Shown here: positions 17,195 to 26,467 of the stretch, in pieces
How the letters are laid out: each line of letters begins with the position of its first letter
Position numbering within the stretch: position 1 is the first letter of the stretch
NCBI GenBank assembly: GCA_025352795.1
Contig: JANXSF010000050.1
Location: forward strand, 1 to 64,000
Source: Acidobacteriota bacterium
GTDB lineage: Bacteria > Acidobacteriota > Terriglobia > Bryobacterales > Bryobacteraceae
DNA length: 64,000 nucleotides
Direction of reading: 5' to 3'
Notes under the pieces: generated by a model
Database searches by the model: none
Told to the model about the DNA's origin: nothing
What the model saw: only the letters and a program-made list of their open reading frames with translations
Translations under genes and position numbers: made by a program

Positions 17195-20100
17195 TTAGTC
17201 AGCCGCCAGCGCAGTGTCAATCACTTCGCGGGGCTTTTTCATTAATTCAACATCAAGGCACAACGATTGCAGTTCGCGGATAAGCACGTTAAACGACTCG
17301 GGCACACCCGGTTCGGCCGCAGCCTCGCCTTTCACAATTGCTTCGTAAATTTTCGCGCGTCCGTAAACGTCATCAGACTTCGCGGTTAACAATTCCTGCA
17401 ACACATACGCAGCGCCGTAGGCTTCCAAAGCCCAAACTTCCATTTCTCCGAAGCGCTGTCCGCCGAACTGCGCCTTGCCGCCCAGGGGCTGCTGCGTAAT
17501 CAACGAATACGGTCCAATAGAACGTGCGTGGATCTTATCATCAACCAGATGGGACAGCTTCAACATATAGATGTAGCCCACCGTAACTGGTTGTTCAAAC
17601 CAGATTCCCGACATGCCATCAATCAACCGGACCTTGCCGGAGCTTGGCAGCTCTGCCCGGGCCAGCATGGCTTTAATGTCAGCTTCTGTTGCGCCGTCAA
17701 ATACCGGAGTGGCAAAGTGGAAGCCAAGGAATTTTGCAGCCCAACCTAAATGGGTCTCCAAAATCTGTCCGACGTTCATACGAGAAGGAACGCCCAGCGG
17801 ATTCAGTACAATTTCTACCGGTGTGCCGTCAGCTAAGTGGGGCATGTCTTCTTCAGGAACAATGCGGGCAATTACACCCTTGTTCCCGTGACGACCAGCC
17901 ATCTTATCGCCAACGCTCAGCTTGCGCTTCATCGCGATGTAAACCTTCACCAGCTTGATAACGCCAGGAGGCAGTTCATCGCCCTTACGCAACTTCGCTG
18001 TTTTCTCTTCCGTGATCTTTTCCAGCACTGCGATCTGACGCGACGTCATCTCTTCGATTTCGTCAATCATTTCGTTCAGCCGGGGATTGCGATCTTTTAA
18101 CCGCAAACGCTTCAGATCACGACCGCGCATAGATTCCACGATTTCGCGGTTCATGTACGCGCCCTTGGAAACGAGTTTCTTGTTGCTCTTTTCGTCGTGC
18201 AGATCGGCAAGGATTTCCTGGCCGTCCATTTCCTTTGTCAGACGCTTGGCGCGTTCGTCGTTCAGAATACGCTTTTCGTCTTCCAAGTTGCGATGCAGCT
18301 TGGCCACTTGATTTTCAAGGATGAGCTTCGAGCGTTCGTCAAGTTCAGTACCCTTGCGAGCAAAGACTTTGCAATCGACAACCGTTCCTTCCATTCCAGG
18401 AGGACAGTAGAGCGAAGCATCTTTCACATCGCCGGCCTTTTCGCCGAAGATGGCCCGTAACAACTTTTCTTCCGGCGTAAGCTGCGTTTCACCCTTGGGC
18501 GTTACTTTGCCCACCAGAATGTCACCCGGCTTAACCGTTGCGCCGACGCGAATAATGCCGCTTTCATCCAGATTGCGCAGGAAGCTTTCTGAGATGTTGG
18601 GGATGTCCCGAGTGATTTCCTCAGGTCCCAGCTTGGTATCGCGAGATTCGATTTCCAGCTCTTCAATATGAATTGAAGTGTAATAATCTTCCTTCACCAA
18701 CTTTTCAGAAACCACAATGGCATCTTCAAAGTTGTAGCCGCGCCAGGGCATGAAAGCCACCAGAACGTTACGACCCAGGGCCAGTTCGCCCAGTTCCGTA
18801 CAAGGACCGTCCGCCAGCACATCACCTTTTTTCACGCGTTGTCCCAAGGCGACAATCGGCTTTTGCGTGATGCAAGTGTTCTGGTTGGAACGTTTGAATT
18901 TGATCAGCGTGTAGATGTCCGATCCTACTTCGCGGGACATCTGTCCTTCATGCGCAGAAGATCCATCCACACGAACAATGACGCGTTCGCTATCGACGGA
19001 ATCAACCACACCGGCACGCTTACAGATAACCACGGCACCGGAATCACGAGCCGTAACCCGTTCCATACCTGTACCCACAAACGGGGCTTCCGCACGAAGC
19101 AGCGGTACAGCCTGACGCTGCATGTTGGAACCCATCAAGGCGCGGTTAGCGTCATCGTTTTCAAGGAAAGGAATCAGGCTGGCAGCTACCGAAACAAGCT
19201 GTTTCGGACTGACGTCCATGTACTGCACTTCCTCGCGATGAATCAGCACAAAGTTACCTTGCTGACGGGCATTCACCAGATCGTCAGTGATTTTACCCAC
19301 CGGATCAAGCTTCACGTTTGCCTGAGCAATGATGTACTTATCTTCTTCCCACGCCGATAGATAATCGCAATGGGCTTCAATTTCAGCCAGATGTTTGCCA
19401 GCCTTCAGGTTGCCATTCATCTTTTCCATTTCGACGCGCGAGATAACCTGGTTCACCTTGGTTGTCGTATCCCCTGGGTTGAGCACGCGGATTTCGTCCA
19501 CCACGATGCCTTCAATCACACGACGATAAGGGCTTTCAATGAATCCGTATTCATTGATGCGGGCAAAGCAGGATAGCGATGAAATCAGACCGATGTTCGG
19601 GCCTTCAGGCGTTTCAATCGGGCAGATACGACCGTAGTGGGTGGGGTGAACGTCGCGGACTTCAAAGCCTGCACGTTCGCGGGAAAGACCACCAGGTCCA
19701 AGGGCGGAAAGTCTCCGCTTGTGAGTGATTTCAGACAGTGGATTCGTCTGATCCATGAACTGCGATAACTGACTGGATCCGAAGAATTCGCGGATGGCAG
19801 CCATAACCGGCTTGGCATTCACCAAGTCATGTGGCATGGCTGTAGACATTTCCTGGTACACCGACATCTTTTCTTTAATGGCGCGTTCCATACGGACCAG
19901 GCCAATGCGGAATTGATTTTCAAGCAGTTCGCCAACAGCACGAACGCGACGGTTACCCAAATGATCAATGTCGTCCACCAAACCAATACCCTTGCGCAGA
20001 CGCATCAGGTAGCGGATAGTGGAAACGAAATCGAAACCATCCAGAGTGCGGCGGTCCAGCGGGTTGCGTTCCGCATTACCGGGCTTCGCTCTCCAATCTT

Positions 20101-21562
20101 CTGGAGCATGGTCAGCCTTATCGTGCAACTTGATGTTGAACTTCATACGGCCAACACGAGATAGATCGTACTTGCGCGCATCGAAGAACATGCCCTGGAA
20201 CAATTGAGTGGCAGTATCGACAGTCGGCGGATCGCCTGGGCGCAGCTTGCGGTAAATTTCGAGCAATGCTTCGTTCTGCGTTTTGATCGGATCTTTACGC
20301 AGCGTGGAAACAATGACGTTGCCTACGTCGTCCCGTTCCGGGAAGAACAGCTCCAGCCTTTCAATACCGGCATCCATCAGCTTGGTGAGAAGCGATGGGG
20401 TCAGTTCCTGGTTGGCTTCCACCAGAATTTCACCCGTCTCCATGTCCACCACGTCGGCCATTACCAAGCCGCCTTCCAGGTCGTTTGGAGCGACTTCAAA
20501 CTGTTCGATCTTGGCCTTAGCCAGATCTTTCAGAACGCTATTCGTGATTTTGCGGCCCTGTGGAACAACCGTGTCACCAGACTTGCTGTTGATTGCGTGG
20601 GAAAGCTTCAAGCCGAGCAATGCGCCACGACCAGATTCCGAAGCCAGCCAGATCAGCTTCTTATCTTTGATCTTCAGCGTGGTGTGAGTATCGGTGTAGA
20701 ACGTGCGCAGAATCTGTTCGTCGGACTTCATGCCCAACGCGCGAAGGAATACACTACCGTAGAATTTGCGCTTGCGATCAATACGAACGTAGAGCAGGTT
20801 CTTGTTGTCGTACTCAAACTCAACCCAGCTTCCACGATAGGGGATAATTTTGCCCAGGTAATAGCCCTGTGCTGGTACTTTTTCGAAGAAAACGCCGGGC
20901 GAACGGTGCAACTGACTGACGATTACACGTTCCGTACCGTTAATGATAAAGGTGCCGTTATTGGTCATCAACGGGATTTCCCCGAAGAAAACTTCCTGTT
21001 CCTTGATATCGCGAACAGTCTTTACGCCTGTTTCAGGATCTTTATCGTAGACGGTGAGGCGGATGGTGACTTTGAGAGGCGCAGAGTAGGTCATGCCGCG
21101 CTCTTCGCACTCAGGCACGTCGTACTTCAGTTGCAGACCCACAGGATCACCGCAACGGTTGCAGAAAGTGACAATGTTCTTGTTGAAAGTGCCGCACTTG
21201 TGACAAAGCACTTCACCAGAATGGAACGGATCGGTTCTGATTGTGGCACCGCAAGCTGGGTTCCGACAAGTGGAACGCAGGTGATGCAGGCCCTTTAAGT
21301 TGCCGCATTTGCATTCCCAATTGCCGATGGCGTAGTCAACAAATTCCAGTTGTGACAAGCCGCGGAAATCAGTGATGGGAAATACGCTGGAAAATACGCT
21401 TTGCAATCCGGAATCATCACGTTCCGGAGGCAGCAGCTCCATTTGCAGGAAGCGGGCGTAGCTCTGCTTTTGCACTTCGATCAAGTTCGGAATTGGTACC
21501 GAAGTCTTGATCTTGGAAAAGTCCACACGCTCGCGAATATTGGAAATTGCCGTGTTACTCAT
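17195..21562 (-). CDS. rpoB: DNA-directed RNA polymerase subunit beta with Cys-rich N-terminal insertion
   Basis: 1455 residues, longer than the roughly 1180-1340 residues common in bacteria. Typical blocks include [33 protein letters not shown], the rifampicin region with [21 protein letters not shown], and the C-terminal [20 protein letters not shown]. Between LEFVDYAIG (residues 72-80) and [20 protein letters not shown] (146 on) lies an insertion of about 65 residues with eight cysteines at 84, 86, 99, 104, 120, 123, 134 and 137, spaced like two zinc-ribbon knuckles. Core regions look intact. A 482-base gap separates it from rplL. Confidence 0.99.
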   Translation of the reverse strand: MSNTAISNIRERVDFSKIKTSVPIPNLIEVQKQSYARFLQMELLPPERDDSGLQSVFSSVFPITDFRGLSQLEFVDYAIGNWECKCGNLKGLHHLRSTCRNPACGATIRTDPFHSGEVLCHKCGTFNKNIVTFCNRCGDPVGLQLKYDVPECEERGMTYSAPLKVTIRLTVYDKDPETGVKTVRDIKEQEVFFGEIPLMTNNGTFIINGTERVIVSQLHRSPGVFFEKVPAQGYYLGKIIPYRGSWVEFEYDNKNLLYVRIDRKRKFYGSVFLRALGMKSDEQILRTFYTDTHTTLKIKDKKLIWLASESGRGALLGLKLSHAINSKSGDTVVPQGRKITNSVLKDLAKAKIEQFEVAPNDLEGGLVMADVVDMETGEILVEANQELTPSLLTKLMDAGIERLELFFPERDDVGNVIVSTLRKDPIKTQNEALLEIYRKLRPGDPPTVDTATQLFQGMFFDARKYDLSRVGRMKFNIKLHDKADHAPEDWRAKPGNAERNPLDRRTLDGFDFVSTIRYLMRLRKGIGLVDDIDHLGNRRVRAVGELLENQFRIGLVRMERAIKEKMSVYQEMSTAMPHDLVNAKPVMAAIREFFGSSQLSQFMDQTNPLSEITHKRRLSALGPGGLSRERAGFEVRDVHPTHYGRICPIETPEGPNIGLISSLSCFARINEYGFIESPYRRVIEGIVVDEIRVLNPGDTTTKVNQVISRVEMEKMNGNLKAGKHLAEIEAHCDYLSAWEEDKYIIAQANVKLDPVGKITDDLVNARQQGNFVLIHREEVQYMDVSPKQLVSVAASLIPFLENDDANRALMGSNMQRQAVPLLRAEAPFVGTGMERVTARDSGAVVICKRAGVVDSVDSERVIVRVDGSSAHEGQMSREVGSDIYTLIKFKRSNQNTCITQKPIVALGQRVKKGDVLADGPCTELGELALGRNVLVAFMPWRGYNFEDAIVVSEKLVKEDYYTSIHIEELEIESRDTKLGPEEITRDIPNISESFLRNLDESGIIRVGATVKPGDILVGKVTPKGETQLTPEEKLLRAIFGEKAGDVKDASLYCPPGMEGTVVDCKVFARKGTELDERSKLILENQVAKLHRNLEDEKRILNDERAKRLTKEMDGQEILADLHDEKSNKKLVSKGAYMNREIVESMRGRDLKRLRLKDRNPRLNEMIDEIEEMTSRQIAVLEKITEEKTAKLRKGDELPPGVIKLVKVYIAMKRKLSVGDKMAGRHGNKGVIARIVPEEDMPHLADGTPVEIVLNPLGVPSRMNVGQILETHLGWAAKFLGFHFATPVFDGATEADIKAMLARAELPSSGKVRLIDGMSGIWFEQPVTVGYIYMLKLSHLVDDKIHARSIGPYSLITQQPLGGKAQFGGQRFGEMEVWALEAYGAAYVLQELLTAKSDDVYGRAKIYEAIVKGEAAAEPGVPESFNVLIRELQSLCLDVELMKKPREVIDTALAAD

Positions 21563-22044
21563 TTTCGTTCGTCCACTCCTATGTGCAACGGCACAACAGC
21601 CGACGCAAACTTTCTAACGCCGGACGTAAAGCTAAACAAAAGAACAAATGCCGATTTCGACCCTGCCAAAACTAGTTAAAAGGTCGTTTTCACGTTGCGA
21701 ATCATCAGTTTTCGATTTAGGGTACACTTCAGCCAAGGTGGGTTCAAACACAGAAAGTTCGATCACAGTTTGAGGCAAACTGCTGGCTGAAGGGAGAAAA
21801 AATGTTTTCACAGGCGCAAATCCGGTCCGGCTCCGGCTAGTGCAGTTATAGTACCAAACTTGCAAGCCCCTGGTCAAATAGGGGCAAGTGGTAGGACTAT
21901 AAGTGGTTCTTTCGTAGGGGAAAGACCTTAGTCGGAACGTGCTAGTAGCTGATTGGGTGGCTACAGAATAGGATAACGCCAGAGGCTCCCCACCCAGGGA
22001 GCCGCCAGCGTCGTTCATTGTCGATTTGGAAATTGGAAGTTTGA
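21563..22044 (-). promoter_or_regulatory. rplL-rpoB intergenic region with processing/attenuator-like hairpin
   Basis: 482 bases without a convincing gene. On the transcribed (minus) strand a hairpin GGCTCCC/GGGAGCC (plus-strand 21984-22003, 6-base loop) lies about 40 bases after rplL, with partly pairing flanks (ACGC/GCGT). It is not followed by a T-run. In other bacteria this gap carries an attenuator and RNase III site that lower rpoBC expression relative to ribosomal proteins. A similar role here is inference. The rest of the gap shows nothing I can support. Confidence 0.45.
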
Positions 22045-22419
22045 TTATTTGACTTCGACGCTAGCGCCGGCGTCAACAAACTTCTTCTTGATTGCTTCCG
22101 ATTCGTCCTTGGTGATGCCTTCTTTAATTGTCTTCGGCGCGCCGTCAACCAGATCCTTGGCTTCTTTGAGGCCCAGGCTGGTGACTTCACGGACAACCTT
22201 GATGACATTGATCTTGTTTGCGCCTGCGGCGGTAAGTACGACCGCAAATTCAGTCTTCTCTTCGACTGGTGCGGCGGCCGCGCCACCGGCGGCGGGGGCG
22301 GCCACTGAGGCAGCTGCGGCGGATACGCCCAACTTCTCTTCCAGCATTTTCACCAGCTGGGAAGCTTCGAGCAGCGTCAACCCTTGAATCTGTTCTGCGA
22401 TAACATTGATGTCGGCCAT
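22045..22419 (-). CDS. rplL: 50S ribosomal protein L7/L12
   Basis: 124 residues. N-terminal dimerisation domain ([31 protein letters not shown]), an Ala-rich flexible hinge ([18 protein letters not shown]), and the C-terminal factor-binding domain ([36 protein letters not shown]). It forms the ribosomal stalk that recruits translation GTPases. It follows rplJ by 79 bases on the same strand, the universal rplJL order. Confidence 0.99.
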   Translation of the reverse strand: MADINVIAEQIQGLTLLEASQLVKMLEEKLGVSAAAASVAAPAAGGAAAAPVEEKTEFAVVLTAAGANKINVIKVVREVTSLGLKEAKDLVDGAPKTIKEGITKDESEAIKKKFVDAGASVEVK

Positions 22420-22498
22420 TGTCTTCTAAAACTCCTGAACCCGTTTAATAGATTTCGATTTTACTTCGTTTTTCGGTTAGCCAGCGCGCTTCAAAGCG

Positions 22499-23026
22499 TT
22501 AGGCCTGGAACTTGTTCTCTTTGACGCCCTGATCGATCACCACAGCAAGGTTGCGGCCCACACCATTGATGGTGGTAACCAAACGCTGTGCCGGGGAATT
22601 GATCAGCCACAGAATCTTTGCATACAACTCGTCCTTCGAAGGAAGACTGGAAATTTCCTGGATGCCCGCGAGATCTACCACGCGACCTTCCACCATACCC
22701 GCCTTGAAGACGAATGCCGGATTTGTTTTGGCGTAAACAGTCAATGCCTTAGCCAACGCAACCGGGTCACCCGAAGTGTATGCCAACGAATTCATGCCGG
22801 TGAGCTTTTCAAATAAGGGCTCTTTGCCGGTGCCTTCCGCTGCTTTTTGAACTACGTTATTCTTAACAACCTGATAGCTTCCGCCAGCCTGACGCACTGT
22901 CTTGCGCAGTTCGTTATCCTGGGAAACTTTCAACTTTGCAAAGCCTGTAAGAAATAAATGGTTCGCGCCTTCCAATTCCTTGTGAAGGTTTACGCCATCT
23001 TTTAATTTATCTGCTCTCTTTTTCAT
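22499..23026 (-). CDS. rplJ: 50S ribosomal protein L10
   Basis: 175 residues. N-terminal rRNA-binding domain (FLTGFAKLKVSQDNELRKTVRQAGGSYQVVKNNVVQKAAEGTG) with the typical L10 K-N-N motif, and a C-terminal helix that anchors L12 dimers. The start at ATG 23024-23026 has AAGGG about nine bases upstream. It is 15 bases after rplA. In other bacteria L10 represses its own operon by binding the mRNA leader; I did not find that leader by eye. Confidence 0.98.
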   Translation of the reverse strand: MKKRADKLKDGVNLHKELEGANHLFLTGFAKLKVSQDNELRKTVRQAGGSYQVVKNNVVQKAAEGTGKEPLFEKLTGMNSLAYTSGDPVALAKALTVYAKTNPAFVFKAGMVEGRVVDLAGIQEISSLPSKDELYAKILWLINSPAQRLVTTINGVGRNLAVVIDQGVKENKFQA

Positions 23027-23041
23027 ATGACGATTCCCTTC

Positions 23042-23758
23042 TTAGGACGCAACCTTGGTGGCGTTCATCTCGGTTGTTTCCAGCGCAATTCCAGGACCCA
23101 TTGTGGAACAGATGGTAGCACTACGGACATATTTTCCTTTGGCTGCGGCTGGTTTCGCCCGAACAACGGCGTTAATCAGACTGCTTACGTTCTGGAAAAG
23201 TTTTTCCGTGGTGAAGCTGACCTTGCCAACTGGAGCATGAATTACGCCGGTTTTATCGACGCGGAATTCAACTTTACCAGCCTTGGCTTCGGTAACAGCT
23301 TTGGTGATGTCCGTGGTCACGGTGCCAGTTTTGGGATTGGGCATCAGGCCACGAGGACCCAGTACTTTACCTAATTTACCAACGCTGCGCATCATATCAG
23401 GGGTGGCAATCACGGAATCGTAAGCCAGCCAGTTTTCCGCCTGAATTTTGGTGACCATTTCTTCGCCGCCGAAGAAGTCAGCACCTGCCGCCTCTGCTTC
23501 GCGAATTTTGTCACCCGATGCGATCACCAATACTTTAACGGACCGTCCCAAACCATTTGGTAGCACAACCGTGCCGCGAACCATTTGGTCAGCATGCTTG
23601 GGATCCACGCCCAAACGCAGGTGGACTTCGACAGTCTCATCAAACTTGACGAATTTGAGTTTTTGAACGAGAGGAACCGCTTCTGTAAGCGAGTATGACT
23701 TGAGCGCATCTACCTGTTTTGCGGCAGCTAGATACTTTTTGCCTTGTTTTCTTGCCAT
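23042..23758 (-). CDS. rplA: 50S ribosomal protein L1
   Basis: 238 residues from ATG 23756-23758, chosen because the family N-terminus ([17 protein letters not shown]) starts here; an in-frame ATG 66 bases upstream adds residues unlike any L1. The L1 signature [22 protein letters not shown] is near residue 125. L1 binds 23S rRNA at the E-site stalk. Odd features: no rplK directly upstream, and no Shine-Dalgarno in the ACCACACACACC preceding the ATG. Only pseudogenes lie upstream on the strand. Confidence 0.97.
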   Translation of the reverse strand: MARKQGKKYLAAAKQVDALKSYSLTEAVPLVQKLKFVKFDETVEVHLRLGVDPKHADQMVRGTVVLPNGLGRSVKVLVIASGDKIREAEAAGADFFGGEEMVTKIQAENWLAYDSVIATPDMMRSVGKLGKVLGPRGLMPNPKTGTVTTDITKAVTEAKAGKVEFRVDKTGVIHAPVGKVSFTTEKLFQNVSSLINAVVRAKPAAAKGKYVRSATICSTMGPGIALETTEMNATKVAS

Positions 23759-23854
23759 GGTGTGTGTGGTACAAGCGGCAGCAACATACAGCGCACTGCC
23801 TCCCAACTCATTAGAGGTTAGCATGGGGAGCGGGGAAGGTGCAACTTTAGTGGT

Positions 23855-24345
23855 TCAAAGCGGTGAAAGTGAGAATGATGCCAGACTTCGATTGAGAAGA
23901 TCCCGATTGAGAAAGACTCCCCGCAGTAGTAAATGTTCGTAAGCTGTTTTGAGATCGGAAAGGTATCCTTTACGAAAGCAAGCCTCCAAAATGCCGACTG
24001 GCCCCCTGCACACGAAACCCTTCCCGATGCGCGAATGCGCCGAGATCGTCAAGGATGACGAGTTCAGCTTCGATTTCCTTCGCTAGGATTATTGTGCTGA
24101 GCTCACCTGCCCCGAGGCCGAACCTGCCTTGCGCGGCTGTAACATCCATTCGATTATGAACTTGCCTAACTTTAATCCATTCGGCGTTGGCAGTTTCGAA
24201 GGCTCCGGGAAGCCTTGATCCTGAGATGACCACTTCCACATAGACTTCTGCGGAGATCAATATTGTCCCGTAAAGTTGTTGCAGAAGATGAAAAGACTCG
24301 ATTTTGGCAAGCGATCAGCGGTGATGAGTTGGAAACTACGGTCAC
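23855..24345 (-). pseudogene. DUF3368 PIN-like toxin, two frameshifts
   Basis: Three frames together encode one DUF3368 (PIN-like nuclease) protein. Frame 1 starts at GTG 24343-24345 with VTVVSNSSPLIA. Frame 2 continues with LAKIESFHLLQQLYGTILIS and AEVYVEVV, through a long middle part with AKEIEAELVILDDLGA, to about 24003. Frame 3 carries GPVGILEACFRKGYLSDLK to the end at 23855. The shifts lie near 24305-24311 and 24003. The start overlaps the stop of the UPF0175 gene, the usual coupled antitoxin-toxin order. The toxin is expected to be inactive. Confidence 0.75.
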
Positions 24346-24608
24346 AAACCGAGTTCGTCCAACACACGCCGGTCTTCTTCAAGCTCCGTTACGCCGTATC
24401 GTATCGGGGAGACTTGATGCGCTGCCGTAAAATCCATAAATGCAGAAAGTGGAGTCCGGCAAAGTTCGGCAGCGCGGCCCAAAGATATCTTTTCCTCACG
24501 AAACAACTCCAAGGCAAGTAGCCGTGCCGTTTACTGTGAAAAGTTATTAGCATCAAGGTTTGCTGCTTGTAGGAGTGCCACGGGCAAATCGACCTTTACT
24601 GTTTCCAT
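24342..24608 (-). pseudogene. UPF0175 antitoxin with in-frame stop
   Basis: From ATG 24606-24608 the frame reads METVKVDLPVALLQAANLDA, then NNFSQ, then TAA (24531-24533, codon 26). It continues in the same frame as TARLLALELFREEKISLGRA, AELCRTPLSAFMDF and ends EEDRRVLDELGL at TGA 24342-24344. This is the UPF0175 pattern, a small DNA-binding antitoxin normally paired with DUF3368. One nonsense change removes most of the protein. Restart downstream is possible but no good ribosome site is seen. Confidence 0.75.
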
Positions 24609-24668
24609 GATCCAAAGTACACCTGAAACAGCGATTTGTCATTCCATTTGATCGATCCCCGGGAAGCA

Positions 24669-24797
24669 TCAATCAAGGTCAAGTTGTTTCTTCGCTTGCT
24701 CCCAAACAATACCAGGGCGACCTTGCGCGGCATTCTCTGCGGCAAGCAGATCTCGCAGATCTTCGAGGTCTTCCACTCGTTCGCGCAATTGCGACAT
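24669..24797 (-). pseudogene. C-terminal fragment of an antitoxin-like gene
   Basis: A 42-codon stretch, MSQLRERVEDLEDLRDLLAA and then GRPGIVWEQAKKQLDLD, resembles the C-terminal helix and tail of RelB/Phd-type antitoxins (pattern ...RVEDLEDLRDL...G.PWEQ.K..L.L.). Upstream in the same frame the sequence turns into the GGGGTC repeats at 24848 and simple GA-rich sequence, so the N-terminus appears to have been replaced. No cognate toxin is adjacent. Confidence 0.5.
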
Positions 24798-24847
24798 TTC
24801 GAAGGCCCAGTTCTCGCAGGGTTGGTTCGCGGGTTTCAGGTAGCGGG

Positions 24848-25428
24848 AAATCCGGGGTCGAAAATCCGGGGTCAGACATCTCTGGCACGCACCGAAGACA
24901 AAGGGACAAAGGAAGACAGAGGGAAGACAGAGAAGACTGAGGGACAAGACAGAGGGACAAAGACCTCAATCCCCAAACACATGGCGCAAGACATTGAATA
25001 CAAATAACTAATCGAAACTTGTCTCATGCTTACTGAATCCCTTTTTGCAGACTTTCTCAATTACTTGCGAGCTGACACAATCTTGTTGTCATAGAGTTCC
25101 GTTGGCATTAGAACAAAGAAGCTTGGGTATGGTTTATTGCCAGTAAAATCCATTTTCTGCGCCTCCATGGTCGAAATGTCGAAATGAGCTACTAGGGTCT
25201 GTTCCATGCAAGACAGGTTTGGACTTAGGCTTAGAATTCCTTTTTTGTTTAAGAGATCTGGAATCGCCATCGAAGAGCAGCCAATCCGTTCATGGAAGCA
25301 TTCCAGTCAACGCAAAGCCATTGCGTCTAATGGGTTTAGTAACTTTGCGCGGCATTCCAATTGTCGTCAAGCTGGGATTTAAGGTCTTTGACCCCGTTTT
25401 CCGACCCCGTTTTCCCCGTTTTCCCACA
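24848..25428. repeat. Segment bounded by inverted CGGGGTC repeats (MITE/REP-like)
   Basis: Left end (24848-24880): CGGGGTC-gaaaat-CCGGGGTCAGAC. Right end, read on the other strand (25428 to 25384): GAAAACGGGGAAAACGGGGTCGGAAAACGGGGTCAAAGAC. The two ends are thus inverted, each with tandem CGGGGTCA units. Between them are a GA-rich imperfect tandem tract (24890-24965, units like GGGACAA/GACAGAGG) and about 400 bases with no recognisable gene. A 69-codon frame at 25061-25270 (minus) has no recognisable similarity. Both flanking genes are truncated at the borders. Confidence 0.5.
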
Positions 25429-25430
25429 AT

Positions 25431-25757
25431 TTAGGATGCGCCGATGAATGGCAGAGCGGACGCTCGTGGCTTCTTCAGTCCCATGCCCTCAATGAAAGCG
25501 ACAAGGTCGGCAGGCAGGCGATGCCCATCCGCATCGCGCCGAGCCGGACGGGCCAGCCCGGCGAGTCCATTTTGCCGATAGCGGGATAACCAGCGTTCGG
25601 CAGTGCGAACCGAGACACCGGCATGCCGAGCCGCTTGCGCCAGAGGCACGTCTTCTTCGAGATTGGGCCGGAGAACGGCGAACCGGCCCATAGCTGACTG
25701 GCGCTGCTCCTCCGTGAGGGCAGTGGCTGCGGGCTCTGTTTTGCCGGGATGAGCCAT
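25431..25757 (-). pseudogene. N-terminal remnant of a DDE (Mu/Tn552-type) transposase
   Basis: About 108 residues: an N-terminal region ending in a helix-turn-helix (PLAQAARHAGVSVRTAERWLSRYR) and the linker LAGLARPARRDADGHRLP, then VAFIEGMGLKKP. This is the N-terminal DNA-binding part of transposases that usually have about 500 or more residues. Near the end the expected continuation (SAIHRRIL) is in another frame, so there is a shift at about 25450. The gene is then cut off at 25430 by the CGGGGTC repeat. No DDE domain remains. Confidence 0.7.
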
Positions 25758-25892
25758 CGGTTCAATAACCTTTGTTTTTGCACCTCGTTCACGGCGGACC
25801 TAAAAACTACCCGAACTACCCAAAATACAGTTGCAGAACTATGGTGCAAAAGATATGGTGTAAAACAACTCTATCTCTTTGGTTTTTGCAAC
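25758..25892. promoter_or_regulatory. Divergent intergenic region, candidate res site
   Basis: 135 bases between the truncated transposase and the resolvase, which are transcribed away from each other. Short repeats are visible: ATGGTGCAAAAG and ATGGTGTAAAAC at about 25840-25866, and ACTACCCGAACTACCC near 25805. In Tn552/Tn3-type elements the resolvase acts at sites in this position. The assignment is by analogy. Confidence 0.35.
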
Positions 25893-26447
25893 ATGAAGAT
25901 CGGCTACGCTCGCGTCTCCACTGACGCCCAAGAAACGCACCTACAAATGGACGTGCTTTCACGCGCAAAGTGCGTCCGTATCTATCAGGAAAAGGCATCC
26001 GGGGCCAAAACTGAACGACCGGAATTGATGAGGCTTCTCGACACTGCGCGTAAGGGCGATGTTGTCATTGTTTGGAAGCTAGATCGGTTAGCCCGGTCTC
26101 TGCGCCAACTTATCGACACAACGGTCATGCTCAACGAGCGCGAAGTTGAACTCCATTCCCTCACCGAAAATATCGACACCACGACTCCGAGCGGTAAGCT
26201 TACGTTTCATATCTTCGCCGCGCTTGCGGAGTTTGAGCGCGACATCTTGCGCCAACGGGTAAACGCTGGCCTCAAGGCCGCTCGTCGCCGGGGTCGCGTG
26301 GGTGGCAGACCCAAAGCGCTTAATGAGGCGGATTTGAAGAAGGCGCGGGCGTTGCTACGGTCCGGGGAGTACAGCAAAGTGCAGGTCGCTGATGAGCTTG
26401 AGGTCAGTCGCCATACGCTGTGGCGGGCCCTGTCGCTGGAAAAGTAG
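25893..26447 (+). CDS. Serine recombinase/resolvase
   Basis: 184 residues from ATG 25893; an upstream in-frame ATG adds 48 residues unlike the family. Catalytic N-terminus MKIGYARVST with the nucleophile Ser9, VWKLDRLARSLRQLI near residue 62, the E-helix HIFAALAEFERDILRQRVNAG near 110, and a C-terminal helix-turn-helix (SGEYSKVQVADELEVSRHTLWRAL). A complete small-resolvase architecture, probably functional. It is divergent from the truncated transposase, the layout of Tn552-like transposons, and likely the surviving half of such an element. Confidence 0.92.
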   Translation: MKIGYARVSTDAQETHLQMDVLSRAKCVRIYQEKASGAKTERPELMRLLDTARKGDVVIVWKLDRLARSLRQLIDTTVMLNEREVELHSLTENIDTTTPSGKLTFHIFAALAEFERDILRQRVNAGLKAARRRGRVGGRPKALNEADLKKARALLRSGEYSKVQVADELEVSRHTLWRALSLEK

Positions 26448-26467
26448 AAATGATCAGATGAAAGTAC

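Noticed and set aside
20204-21298. A 364-codon open frame antisense to rpoB
   Set aside because: It is fully inside the highly conserved rpoB gene and its product has no recognisable domain; such frames are common opposite GC-biased codons.
21632-22018. A 128-codon minus-strand frame between rplL and rpoB
   Set aside because: Ser/Thr-rich, irregular composition and no domain; the gap is better explained as an untranslated regulatory segment.
24890-24965. GA-rich tract taken as a possible CRISPR or minisatellite
   Set aside because: Units (GGGACAA, GACAGAGG) vary in length and there are no unique spacers, so it is simple sequence, not a CRISPR array.
25061-25270. A 69-codon minus-strand frame within the repeat-bounded segment
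   Set aside because: No recognisable motif, no ribosome site and no neighbour that supports it; too weak to call a gene.
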